Below, piece after piece: positions 10,181 to 20,679 of a stretch of DNA of 27,138 nucleotides (positions within the stretch are counted from its first letter, which is position 1; the number at the start of each line of letters is the position of its first letter). Below the pieces are notes generated by a model. It was given only the letters and a program-made list of their open reading frames with translations. It did not search any database and was not told where the DNA came from. The translations under genes were made by a program, and so were the position numbers. The DNA is from Dimorphilus gyrociliatus (Eukaryota > Annelida > Polychaeta > Dinophilidae), in the NCBI GenBank assembly GCA_904063045.1, contig CAJFCJ010000150.1, positions 6,274 through 33,411 of the forward strand, written 5' to 3'.

Positions 10181-11127
10181 AGGTAAAAAATAGATATTTC
10201 TTGAAAAATTAATTCTTTTTATTTAATCTCAGGCTTTTCATTCATAGTAGTCAAAATGGAAAAGTATTTTATAAATGAAAGTAGCATAGCATTTTATTAT
10301 CTTTCTGTAAGTAATCACTATCCAATTGGTTTTGAAATTGAATCTAAATTGGAATGTTCATGTGAGAATGATGTCACATGCCAGAACCTATATTAGGATA
10401 TTTTTCCCAAGTAGATTTATATTAGCATAGGTTTTTTTTAGTTTTTAGACATAAAATATACATATATATTTTAGAATGACAAAAGAGCATGAACACTATC
10501 ATAAATGGGATGCTAGTGTACATGTCACATGTGTAATGTTTTTGACACTATATAATAACATGTTTGTGTATCCTCTTCATTGAAAAATCAGGTGAAATAA
10601 TATAAAAAGGGTCATAGTTGAACAATTTCAATAGTGAATAAACTCTCTAAACTTAGAATAAAAGTAGAATTGAATGTTGATTTCATTGGTCACAGGTTAT
10701 ATTTAGAATAAAGGGAGCTGGGAATTGATGAAAATGATAATGATTCTAGCATTTTGCCACCTAGCTTTTTTGTTGGAATATATGTCTAAAACCAAAATAG
10801 AAAATTCATTTTGTCTTCTAGAGATGTGCACTTCAGTTTGATATAGATGCTCTTTTTTATTCACAAGAAGAAAGGTTTGTCTATTCAATTAACAAGTTCA
10901 ATCTGTCAGAAGCTTGGCTATAGTTCATTCTTTTCTTTTCCTAATTATTATAAAATGAATTGATAGAACTAGAGGAGTATTTGAAATTTCAACATTTCGT
11001 GTAAGATGATTTCAAAGTATGTGAAATTACATTATATATATTTTTAATAATCCAGTCAGAGTGTTACCTTTCATTAAGGTACTAAATTCTAAAAAATCTT
11101 TTTGATATTGATATTTCAAATAATAAA
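10181..11127. other. intergenic, AT-rich, no gene recognised
   Basis: A 61-codon minus-strand frame at 10888-10703 exists but shows no recognisable domain or splice context. The 5' part of the MULE element and its terminal repeat might lie here, but nothing could be aligned by eye. Confidence 0.45.
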
Positions 11128-12036
11128 TGTACTTTGTTGTATTGTAATTGTAGGAAGTCCTAGCTCGTTGCTATCAAATTCGTCCTCTCCAATCATTTAC
11201 CAATGTGCCAAAGTACTGGTCCAAATAGAACCTTTCAAGTTCGTCCACAAGTAGTCTTAATAAATATAATTCCAGTAAAAATTAACCAACAAACACCAGT
11301 ATTTCATTCAAAGAATATGTATTTGAGTAAATGAGTTTCTAGTTCTAAACAAGCAAGTTTGAAGAACCAGCTGATGGTTAGAAAACTGAACTGACTACTG
11401 TTAAATTCTAAGGGTTTATATACTTTTCCAATAGTTCACAGTTCACAGATAGAAATATTGACACAAACAAATGTAACAATTTGGATAAAGGGAAAGTTCA
11501 AATATACTTCCATGTTTGTTACTTTTTCTTTATCTTGGAGAACTTTTGCTCCCTATTTTAGTAGGTCAGAAAGTTGCCTAAGATGTAACAATTATTAATA
11601 GAAGTTGGATTGATTCCAAAACACAAAAATAGGAAAAGGTCAACTTGATGCCGTTTTAATATACAACAAATTATTAATAATAATTGTTTGTGTAAGATAA
11701 TATGTTTCTGTGTAAAGGACTGTAGGATAAAAGTATTAACTTAATNNNNNNNNNNAAAGCTCCAAATATAAATAGAATAGTGGAAGATATAATTAATATT
11801 CATTAAATATGATGTGTATAATAATTTGGGTTAACATCTAAGTTGTAAAATACTTTTACAACTTGGTTTAAATAGTGTATGTTGTAGTTTTAGGTGTGTA
11901 GAGTACTCTATAATACTCTTTCAATATTGCTTTCCATTGATGAATGAAATGTAACAATTTGGGTGTATTGTGTGAATTTGTGAGCCTGGTTACGAGCTTA
12001 TGTGTTTAGTACCTACAAACTGCCTAAATGTGTACA
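11128..12036 (-). repeat. inverted LTR copy of the element 1 family, with an assembly gap
   Basis: This is a nearly identical reverse-complement copy of the 3' LTR at 5883-6835, starting TGTACTTTG and ending GTGTACA. Ten Ns at 11746-11755 replace about 50 bases that are present in the other two copies, and the bases next to the gap show small indels. Flanks are AATAAA on the left and GTCATC on the right, so there is no target-site duplication. Neither a polypurine tract nor retroelement coding sequence adjoins it on either side. It may be a solo LTR, or two half-LTRs from different sites joined by scaffolding. Confidence 0.9.
11746..11755. other. assembly gap (10 N)
   Basis: Ten unknown bases lie inside the inverted LTR copy. 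The other copies show that about 50 bases are really missing here, so the gap size is nominal. Confidence 0.98.
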
Positions 12037-12560
12037 GTCATCAAGTGAAATATTTGACAGTATGATTTTGGATTGATTAGGAGGAGTAAAGTTGCTATTA
12101 ATTTGTAGTTAGGGGGAGGGGCGGATTGACTATTAATTATAGACTAATGTAGTTTATCAGTTATTATGTCAACAAAGGGGGAAATAAAATGTTGTCCTCA
12201 TACAATCATCTTATTTACACTGCTATAGTATTATAAATTTTTATTGTTACTTGAATGATGACATTATGTTTAGCTTTGAAATTCAATTACAAGCACAATA
12301 TCAAGATTCAGATGTGGATTGCCAATATGGTGTCATTTATCTTTCTCTCTCAAATAAGATAAATCCTACAATAATTTACTCAAACCGAGTGCAAAAAATT
12401 TATAATATTCTATTCCACAAATAGTATGGTAGACAGTTAATGTTATTGATAAAATAATTGATTAATTGACAAGACTATAGGTAATTTAAATGAAATGAAA
12501 AGAAGAGCAAATATTCACTAGAAAAGTAATCAACATATCAATTTTTAGAGAGAAAAAATG
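12037..12560. other. intergenic stretch upstream of the plus-strand lectin gene
   Basis: No coding content is seen. It holds a G-rich run at about 12111-12124 and a second at about 12176-12181, unusual in this AT-rich region but too short for a confident quadruplex call. Confidence 0.45.
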
Positions 12561-12598
12561 TATATAAGAAGATTGAGAGAAAGAGAAAGAAAATGTAA
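12561..12598 (+). promoter_or_regulatory. putative promoter and minimal uORF of the lectin gene
   Basis: TATATAA at 12561-12567 lies 37 bases before the start codon at 12604 and is followed by a purine-rich GA stretch. A minimal upstream ORF, ATG directly followed by TAA, occupies 12593-12598. Whether it is inside the mRNA depends on the start site, which by TATA spacing would be at about 12590-12595. Confidence 0.4.
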
Positions 12599-12603
12599 AA
12601 AAA

Positions 12604-13947
12604 ATGTGGTGGAATTTCCAACTGCAATATTTACTTTTCTCAATAAATTTAATCATTCAAATAATCTCAACTGACACTACTCTAAATAATACTAATCCTG
12701 TTAACATTGCTCTAAATCAAGCTACTTTCCATTCCAGTGTAAAAAATAGTTTATATAATAGTAGTACTGCTGTTGATGGAATATTTAATATACACGAATG
12801 TTTTACAACACTGAAGACGTCATCAGTTTTTGAATGGTGGATGGTAATATTCAAAAAATATTATTTTGTTAGAACCATTAGAATGTTTTATTATACTTTT
12901 GGTATGAATGATACTGTTAGTTTATTTACGAGCATCTCTGATATTGATCATCCCCAAAATCGTAATAAATTGACACTTTGCAATAAAGTTGATAAAAATT
13001 TTTTTGATAAGAAATCTGCAACAATAAACTGTTTAAACGGTCCTCAATATTCTAAATCAGTTGTTGCTGAGGTTCTGTCCAAGATATCCCAATTATCCAT
13101 ATGTGAAATTGAAATTTGGACAATGAGAGATGTTGATAGAGATATTGATAATATTTATGGCTTAGGTTTAAATTTGCTGAAAGGGAATGATGGTATAGGT
13201 ATATCGTATTATTTGGATCCTTTTTGTACTTGGTCCGGTTACGTAAATCCTAGTTGGTGGATGATTAATTTGAATAGTTCTTGCGAAATTTATGCTATAT
13301 CTTTGATAAATAGAGTGAACACTTTGGATCGTTTGGGTTATTTACAAATACTTATAACAAATCTTAAAAATGTAATTCCTCCTTTGCTGCCGGAAATAGT
13401 TTGCGGTACAATAGATTATGGAACGCCTTATATGACAAGAAGGTGCCCAAAGTCTACAATTGGTAGATCAGTTACTCTATACAAAAATTTCACTACATCA
13501 ATAAATGTACGAGATGGTCTGACACTTTGTGAAATTGAAATATTTGCTTCATCAATTCAAGATACTATTCATGTCAGTTGGATTGTAAACAACTCAAATT
13601 CCATTATTCAACAATACAAAACAGATTCCTGTAATCCTAAAATTACAGATGTAATTAGAATAATTCAATATAGAACTCAACAAGTAACAATAGAATTAAG
13701 AGGTGTGTCACTTTTAAAATCTTGTTCTAATGGAGCATTTAAATTCCTTTCATCTACTAATGAAAATGTTGAAGAATGTACAATGATAAATTCTTTTGAT
13801 GGCTATTACACAGAGCTTGATATGCTAGACTCGTGCAATTTTCAATGTAATTGTTTAAATGATTATTGTTTAGCAATTCATTTTCTAACAATTCAATCTA
13901 ATTTACTTTCTCTGAATAGAGATTTTTATGTAACTGTCAATGTTTAA
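12604..13947 (+). CDS. secreted protein with tandem F5/8C (fucolectin-like) domains
   Basis: This single uninterrupted 447-codon frame starts with a hydrophobic signal-like segment (residues 1-21). Domain 1 spans about 33-172: NIALNQATFHSS opening, STAVDG, a FEWWMVIF strand and a closing SICEIEIW. Domain 2 spans about 187-315: a PSWWMINL strand, an INRVN turn, and LTLCEIEIFAS closing. This opening and the WWM and C-E-I-E strand signatures are those of fucolectin-type F5/8C lectins, which bind sugars outside the cell. Residues 320-447 are Cys-containing and not recognised. No membrane anchor is seen. Unlike the related minus-strand gene at 6836-7817 it has no introns in its lectin domains, which suggests retroposition or intron loss. 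AATAAA lies at 14158. A further 3' exon cannot be excluded. Confidence 0.82.
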   Translation: MWWNFQLQYLLFSINLIIQIISTDTTLNNTNPVNIALNQATFHSSVKNSLYNSSTAVDGIFNIHECFTTLKTSSVFEWWMVIFKKYYFVRTIRMFYYTFGMNDTVSLFTSISDIDHPQNRNKLTLCNKVDKNFFDKKSATINCLNGPQYSKSVVAEVLSKISQLSICEIEIWTMRDVDRDIDNIYGLGLNLLKGNDGIGISYYLDPFCTWSGYVNPSWWMINLNSSCEIYAISLINRVNTLDRLGYLQILITNLKNVIPPLLPEIVCGTIDYGTPYMTRRCPKSTIGRSVTLYKNFTTSINVRDGLTLCEIEIFASSIQDTIHVSWIVNNSNSIIQQYKTDSCNPKITDVIRIIQYRTQQVTIELRGVSLLKSCSNGAFKFLSSTNENVEECTMINSFDGYYTELDMLDSCNFQCNCLNDYCLAIHFLTIQSNLLSLNRDFYVTVNV

Positions 13948-14157
13948 ATTCCTTAACTCAAATTTTCAAATATTTCAATGTTGTAAAAAATGTTAAAAAA
14001 GGAAGAAGAAGAGGAAAAGAGAGAGACAAAAAAATTTTCTACTATTGATGCTAAATGTTCTATCAAGCTTAATATGATATTTGTATTATAAATTATTTAT
14101 ATATAAATGAATAATTTATCTTATTCATCAATAATTTCAATTGTCTTTCCAAATACA

Positions 14158-14163
14158 AATAAA
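14158..14163 (+). terminator. candidate polyadenylation signal of the plus-strand lectin gene
   Basis: AATAAA lies about 210 bases after the stop codon at 13947, the first canonical signal on this strand after the gene. Such signals are frequent by chance in AT-rich DNA. Confidence 0.35.
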
Positions 14164-14385
14164 GAATTTTGGAAATATTATAATGTCACAATAATAAAAT
14201 ATAATTTATAATTAACGACATTTCTAAAAGATTTCTTATGATATATTGATTGGTTTTTTTTTACCAGTTTATATCTAAAATGTAAAAAATTGTTTGTTTG
14301 AGTAGAACTAATACTGATGTAATCTGCAAAAGGATAATTTGATCATAAAAGAGCAGTACTGCAATTGTGTCAAAATAATTAATAA

Positions 14386-16379
14386 TTAACTTTTTTTTTC
14401 TTTAACATTAATTTTGCTACCCAATAATCTGACATAGTAATTGACAGTTTCAAAGTCTATATTTGCAGTTGCTTCATCAATCACAATCAAATATGATTGT
14501 TTTAATAGAGCTCTCATTAAACTTATTAATTGCCTCTCTCCAATACTAAAATTCTTTCCGCCTTCCATTACACTTAAATTCAATTGGTGCTTTAAATTTT
14601 GAACTTTCCCTGATAATTGCACTTTGTGAAGATTCAGCCAAATTTCATCATCTGTATACATGTTAAACTGATCTAAATTTGACCTGATTGTTCCAGTGAA
14701 CAATGCTGGAACTTGAGGGATGACTGATATGGCTAATCTTCCTCTTTGGAGACTGCAATCTTTAAGAATATCAACGCCATCTAGTAGAATTTTTCCTTCA
14801 ACATAGCCTATTTGTAAGAGGGTTGATAAAAGGGAACTTTTGCCAGCAGCAGTTCGTCCAACAATTCCAATCTAAAGTATATTGTTTAAATATATAATGA
14901 AATTATAAGAAATTAAGAAACCTCTCCTGATTGAATGCATAAATTGATAGAAGACAATGTGTTAAAGGTAAATCTTTATTATATTTCATAGAAACATTAA
15001 TTAGTTCCAACTTTCCACTACAAGGCCAATTTTCATTTTCACATTGTATGCATTCAAAATATAGAAATAATGCAATTTTTTGTTGCAAGCTTCATAAAAT
15101 TTATCCATTAATTGATTTTCTTTTTGAAAGCATCTTATTGTTACAAGACCAGTTAGAGTTGTGACCAACATTTCATAAATTGGGCTAGCAGCTATACTAT
15201 CCAATCTTGTTTGGTAAATTTTCTAAATCCTTTTAAACAAATAAAAAATATGATAAAAAAATATTCATAGACAGCCATATTGTTTGTTTCTTTCTGTTAC
15301 CTTTTCAAGTGAACCCACTTGTAAAATTTTTCTATGTTTAACCAAGTTGAAGTCATCATCAAAAATTATATTATCCATAATTGAACCTGTAAAAATCCAA
15401 GGATCTTGAGGCATATATGATTTTTTCATTGCCATATCTATAAATCCATTCTTTGGCCTTAACTCTTCAAGCATATTGAATAGTAATGTAGTTTTTCCTG
15501 AACCAACTTTCCCATATATTCCAATTAGAGATGCTGATTCCACAGACAAATTGACATTTTTGAAAATGAACTTTGAAGGTGTAGCCTAAAATAATTTAAT
15601 ATAATATTTATATGAAAAAATTTACAGATATTCTGTTTACCTTCCAACTGTAATCAACATTTTGCAGTTTACATATTCCCAAGGTTTTATTATCTTTATT
15701 ACTACTCAGAGTGACAATTTCATTTCTTTCACATTTTGTCCTATTCTTTGAGCATAATAATTTCTAAAAAAAAAATTGTAATCCAACTGAAACTTTTAAC
15801 ATTTATATGGCCTTGACCTTGATCGTAATACTAACCTCAACTAACATTTTAATAGTTTCAATTCCAGATAAAATTTCATTCATAAATTGTATTCTTTTGT
15901 CATTTCTAATTGAAATTTGTGATCTGAGTAAACCTTGCTTATATGCCATATATGATTGAAATGAGGCAATGAAAGCAATTGTTGTAAAACAAGTAAATCC
16001 TGATAGAAAACCAAGAAGAATTCCAATAGCAATTGATGTTACTATTACTAAAGAAAACTAATTTTTAATTTTTTGAAAAAAAGACAGAAATTATCTGATA
16101 CAAACAACCACCAAACGCATTAATACTAGGAAAGGAAGCATTCCCTTCAGTCGATATATGGTTATCTTGAATAGGGAGATATTTCGTCCTAGTTTTAAAT
16201 CTTTAAACATTTCCCTAAATAATATATAAAAATGTTTTATAATCTCTTATGATACTTTCTACAAAAGAACTTACAATTTGTTTTTAGCATGCAATTTTCT
16301 TGTATCAAGACTCTGTAATTTTTCATATTTATCTAATCTTTCAATCCAATTTTTACCTTTTATCATAAAGTAAACCCAT
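14386..16379 (-). pseudogene. ABCC/MRP-type ABC transporter, decayed and internally deleted
   Basis: Pieces of a two-halved ABCC exporter follow each other in the right order on the minus strand. N-terminal cytosolic segment: 16379-16275 and from 16214 (ERLDKYEKLQSLDTRKL). First membrane domain: about 16050-15840 (DKRIQFMNEILSGIETIKM). NBD1: Walker A YGKVGSGKTT and Q-loop PQDPWIFTGS at about 15590-15290. Second membrane domain: a fragment at about 15215-15030 (LDSIAASPIYEM and following). NBD2: Walker A GRTAAGKSS, signature NFSIGERQL and Walker B YLIVIDEATANID at about 14876-14400. Missing are much of both membrane domains, the NBD1 signature and Walker B, and the NBD2 H-loop end. A one-base shift lies near 14960. 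Introns are short and GT-AG. The 5' end stops at retroelement sequence starting about 16443. ATP-driven export is very unlikely. Confidence 0.82.
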
Positions 16380-16442
16380 CTATTTAAAAAAAAATTATTG
16401 TTCCTTTCTTTTGTAATTCAAATTTTAAAAAACAAAGAGAAT

Positions 16443-18422
16443 ATCAGTCATAGAATTACACAGAATGGTATTGAAACTGATCCTGAAAAGATTCAGATAA
16501 TAAAAGATGCCAAATTACCTATGTTTGCCATTATTCTGTTGAGTTTTGTGGCATTTTGTGGTTATTATAGAAGATAAGCTACTAATCAATACACAATTAA
16601 GATATGCAGCTTATCAAAAAGAGGATTTGCAGTATATTGGGCAGTACAAAAATTCTCCCATTATCTACAGTATAAGAAATTTTTTCTCTACACTGATCAC
16701 CAAAATTTGGTACCAACACTTGTACGAAACAAACTGAATTCAAGTACTGTTAAATGGGTGATGGCACTTATGGATATGGATTTTGAAATAATATACATAC
16801 CAGGAAGAGCTAATAGAGCAGACTGGATATCAAGAATTGATGAAACTGATGAAGTAATTGATTTTCGAAATTTACTTAAGGAAAGATTAAATGAAGAAAA
16901 ACAAAATGGCAATACAGTTCCCCAATTAGCAGAAAGAAAGGATATGCAAAAATGCTTCTATATTGATACAGAAGACTTAGAAGAATTAGATGATTGTTTG
17001 GATGACAATTTAGATGATGATTATCATGAAGACATACTTGAAACCCAAGCCCAGATTATGAAACATAAAATCACACCAGTTGAAATAAACTTCTATAGAG
17101 AACAATTATTAGATACCCCACTAATGAAAGTTGTAGACAAATTGGAAGGAGAAAACATTGATAATGGGTCATTGAATGAATATAAAAACTTTATTGAATC
17201 TATGTTTGTAAAAGAAGACCTTGTATGGTATCTAAATGGCTGTCAACCACTACTTGTAATCCCAGTAGAAACTCTAACCAACTTATTTGGACAAATTCAT
17301 CAACATCAACTATTTGAGCACTATGGTGTAGACATAACAATTCACACTTTGGAGCAAGCTTTCTGGCATCCCAAGCTAAAGAAAACAATTAAAGGTCATA
17401 TAAAGAGTTGTGAATTTTGTGAGCAATTTAAGAGCACCAGGCAACAAACACTTGTTGGTTGAAACACCTCACCCAACTCTACCAATGCAAATAATTGTTA
17501 TGGACATAATGGGACCTTTGACTGGACATGATTCTTACAAGTATATACTAGTCATTATAGACCACATGTCCAGATTTACCAACTTATTCCCTCTAAAAAC
17601 TCAAGCAGCTGAGGAAATTTCTAAACATTTGTTTTTCAACTATTTCCCAATATTTGGTATCCCAGAAGAAATTTTCGCAGATCAAGGAAGGAATTTTCTT
17701 GGGGAAATCTTTACAGAAATGGTAATATCAATGGGAATACGAAAAATTAAAACAACACCATTCAATAGCCAAAGTAATGGAATGGTAGAAAGAAAAAATT
17801 TGGAAATTCGCAAAGCACTACATAAACATGTAGTAATGGAACAATTGACAGATTGGCAAGGCAATTGCCAATAATTCAGACATGTTTAAATCAAATTCCA
17901 GTTGGAAGCACTGGCAAAACCCCACATGAAATATTATTTGGATTGAAGAATAGAAATGTCTTAGATCTATTAATGGAAGTTCCAATATTAGAACCAACAA
18001 CAAAATTCTTATTTGATAGAAAACATGAACTTGAAGAAATTAGAGCAACAGCACTTTGTAAATCTGTTCTAACAAAGAAGAAATATAGAGATAGAGTTAA
18101 TAAAGCTATTACAAGAAAACCACCAACTTACAAAATTGGTGATTGGGTACACATAAGAAATGAAAACATTGGTCAAGGAATGAACAGAATAAATACAAGC
18201 AAATGGAGTGGACCATACCTTGTAACTGCTACTGATACTACAAAATGTTTGTATGAATTACAAATATTGGCAGATAAAAGAAAATTCTATCATGATAGTA
18301 GACTAAGACTAGCTAACAAACAACCTATAACAGTTAACACAGTGACAGTAAGGAACCAACAAACAAATGGTGGAATACTTCCTATCAGAGTGTACAACTT
18401 TGGTTATATTTTACATGCTTGA
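16443..18422 (+). pseudogene. element 2: degenerate gypsy pol remnant (RT end to integrase)
   Basis: This aligns colinearly with element 1 but is older. 16443-16576 matches the end of the reverse transcriptase. A deletion of about 270 bases then removes the first half of RNase H, including its first catalytic Asp. From 16577 the match continues through YTDHQ-like sequence, where an extra divergence has removed the motif in one frame, then the linker, zinc region and integrase core. The integrase triad residues are all still recognisable (MDIMGP, ADQGRNF, NGMVERKN). Frame changes occur near 17430 and 17855. Similarity to element 1 ends near 18395, just after the integrase C-terminus, where the env-like region should begin. 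No reverse transcriptase catalytic box and no 5' LTR are present. Confidence 0.9.
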
Positions 18423-18524
18423 ACTCTATTATTTTATGCAACTTATACATGTACATCTTAAAACCTACGCAAGAAAATGCTATAATATTGGCCAAACATA
18501 AGTCTGAAACATAATATAACTAAA

Positions 18525-19323
18525 GACCCCTACCATAAATTCCCACTGGAAATGAGAGAAGCTGCCCAAACAGCTACCTTACTACATGGTATTGATTCAA
18601 ATTTTAAGAATTTAAAAAAATTTACCCAACAGCTGTCAAGTCTTCTCTGCTTTTCCAAGTGGAACCAGTTACTCATGTGTTACAGCAAGTCAATTTGGAA
18701 GAGATTACCTATAATGAGTGTAGGTCTAACCAGTTATTCTACAAAACAACTCACAATCAATTAAATCCTATAAGAAACCAACTGATGAAAGACAAAACAT
18801 ATGTGTATTATTCAGAAAGAGGATGCAGATTTCACACTGTGTCTGCAAAATCCATTCAGTTAAATATCCACAATCACCTTTCTGAACCAAAAATTGAAAT
18901 TGCCTGATTAGCTGACCTACTCCACCATGGGGTAAAGAAGGATATTAGAACTGATCTTACAAATTCCAGTTATGCTGACAATAAAATAACAGAGGATACA
19001 AACTACAAGATCATTTCAAATAAAGAAGCTAATAGTATGGAGAAATATATTGGAAAGAAAACATCACTAAGAAAGGCCAATGTCACAGAAATACAAGATA
19101 TTTTAACATATAATGATTGGTATAGAGATGGTGACAAAACCTAGCATATGCTGTTAAGAAATCATGCAACACCATTAGTGAGGACTTGGTTTGTCAAAGA
19201 AATTATTTCTCCAGACATCTGGGATATTAACAACAAATACAAATATACACTTTTACAAAGAAAACCAATAAATCACAAATGAAAGAGGAAACAATTAAAA
19301 AGCATAGAAATTCCAGAATCACA
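18525..19323 (+). pseudogene. element 2: scrambled env-like fragments
   Basis: Three blocks match the env-like part of element 1 but in the wrong order. 18525-18655 matches element 1 at about 4800-4925. 18760-18945 matches about 5270-5450. 18943-19323 then goes back to about 4265-4810, with an internal skip near 19245. Stops occur at about 18906 (TGA), 19142 (TAG) and 19280 (TGA). The last block ends exactly where the first block would begin in an intact element, and the inverted LTR follows directly at 19325. An LTR insertion at that junction followed by rearrangement would explain this, as would a misassembly of two related copies. Confidence 0.8.
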
Positions 19324-19324
19324 C

Positions 19325-20122
19325 TGTACTTTGTTGTATTGTAATTGTAGGAAGTCCTAGCTCGTCACTATCAAATTCGTCCACTCCAATCATTTACCAA
19401 TGTGCCAAAGTACTGGTCCAAATAGAACCTTTCAAGTTCGTCCACAAGTAGTCTTAATAAATGTAATTCCAGTAAAAATTAACCAACAAACACCAGTATT
19501 TCATTCAAAGAATATGTATTTGAGTAAATGAGTTTCTAGTTCTAAACAAGCAAGTTTGAACAACCAGCTGATGGTTAGAAAACTGAACTGACTACTGTTA
19601 AATTCGTAGGGTTTATATACTTTTCCAATAGTTCACAGTTCACGGATAAAAATATTCACACAAACAAATGTAACAATTTGGATAAAGGGAAAGTTCAAAT
19701 ATACTTCCATGTTTGTTACTTTTTCTTTATCTTGGAGAACTTTTGCTCCCTATTTTAGTAGGTCAGAAAGTTGCCTAAGATGTAACAATTATTAATAGAA
19801 GTTGGATTGATTCCAAAACACAAAAATAGGAAAAGGTCAACTTGATGCCGTTTTAATATACAACAAATTATTAATAATAATTGTTTGTGTAAGATAATAT
19901 GTTTCTGTGTAAAGGACTGGTAGGATAAAAGTATTAAACTTAATCATCCAATATAGTATTGTGCATACAATACTGTTGAAAAGTGACAATAATCTAAAAG
20001 CTCCAAATATAAATAGAATAGTGGAAGATATAATTAATATTCATTAAATATGATGTGTATAATAATTAGGGTTAACATCTAAGTTGTAAAATACTTTTAC
20101 AACTTAGTTTAAATAGTGTATG
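19325..20122 (-). repeat. truncated inverted LTR of the element 1 family inside element 2
   Basis: It begins TGTACTTTG like the copy at 11128 and stays nearly identical to the reverse complement of 6835-6037, so it is much younger than the coding relic around it. It stops at 20122, losing about 155 bases of the LTR start. It contains the full sequence that is missing at the N gap in the 11128-12036 copy. Sequence right of it is not LTR. Confidence 0.9.
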
Positions 20123-20206
20123 GAGAGCTCTGGATGGAGAGCCTACTGTGGAGGAAATATGGAAAGCCCTCCATGACGAATTTGATCTGGATCCTTTGGA
20201 GTATCC
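20123..20206. other. GC-richer patch of unknown origin
   Basis: This stretch is close to half G+C while its surroundings are about 30 percent. It sits between the truncated LTR and the env relic and matches neither. In one plus frame it reads as smooth acidic-amphipathic protein (LDGEPTVEEIWKALHDEFD) up to where the env frame resumes. I do not recognise it with confidence. Confidence 0.5.
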
Positions 20207-20512
20207 TTGTCACCAACACAACATCTATTTTCTTCATGGATAAGAAAACCTTTCAAAATACTAATAGACACACTTCTTCCAATTATACTCTTGATTGGAA
20301 TTGGATTCTTCATTTACTTTATTTGGAAGAAAAAACTGAAAAGAGTTCAATTTACCAGACTGTCTAAACTATTGACAAAAACAAAAAGATTACCTTCAGC
20401 TCCAACAGCTGAATCAGAAGAAATAGAACTGCAAAATTATCCTATGTTCAGAAAAAATGGTGATAACATAATTGTCACAAGTCCTAGACCTTTTGTGGAA
20501 GCAATAAAACCT
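20207..20512 (+). pseudogene. element 2: env-like C-terminus with membrane anchor
   Basis: This matches the end of the element 1 env-like region: the F-S-S-W motif, a hydrophobic anchor (LLPIILLIGIGFFIYFIW), a basic stretch, the SAPTAE motif and PRPFVEA at the end. The element 1 stop is lost and the frame runs on to 20572. The reading frame is intact over this piece, which exceeds the state of the blocks left of it. The polypurine tract and LTR that should follow are absent. Confidence 0.88.
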
Positions 20513-20634
20513 ATTAAATTATATAAAGAATATTGCTATTTGCAACCTAGCATTAATATTACAATTTATTAATCCATACATTTAGGATTTTCAACTAAAA
20601 CTAGTTAAATTAATTATCAATTATGCTAAAATTC

Positions 20635-20679
20635 TAAGTTTAGATTATATTCACTATCCAACAGTATTGTGTATACAGT
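20635..20679 (+). repeat. short diverged LTR-like remnant
   Basis: The stretch with TAGATTAT and CAACAGTATTGT resembles the same words in element 1 LTR at about 6167-6200, over roughly 40 bases and in the same orientation. It would be what remains of the element 2 LTR. The match is short and could be chance in AT-rich DNA. Confidence 0.35.

Noticed and set aside
10703-10888. 61-codon minus-strand frame as a zinc-finger (FLYWCH) part of the MULE element
   Set aside because: No Cys/His pattern of that domain is present.
12111-12124. G-rich run as a G-quadruplex
   Set aside because: Only two long G runs are adjacent; four properly spaced runs are not present.
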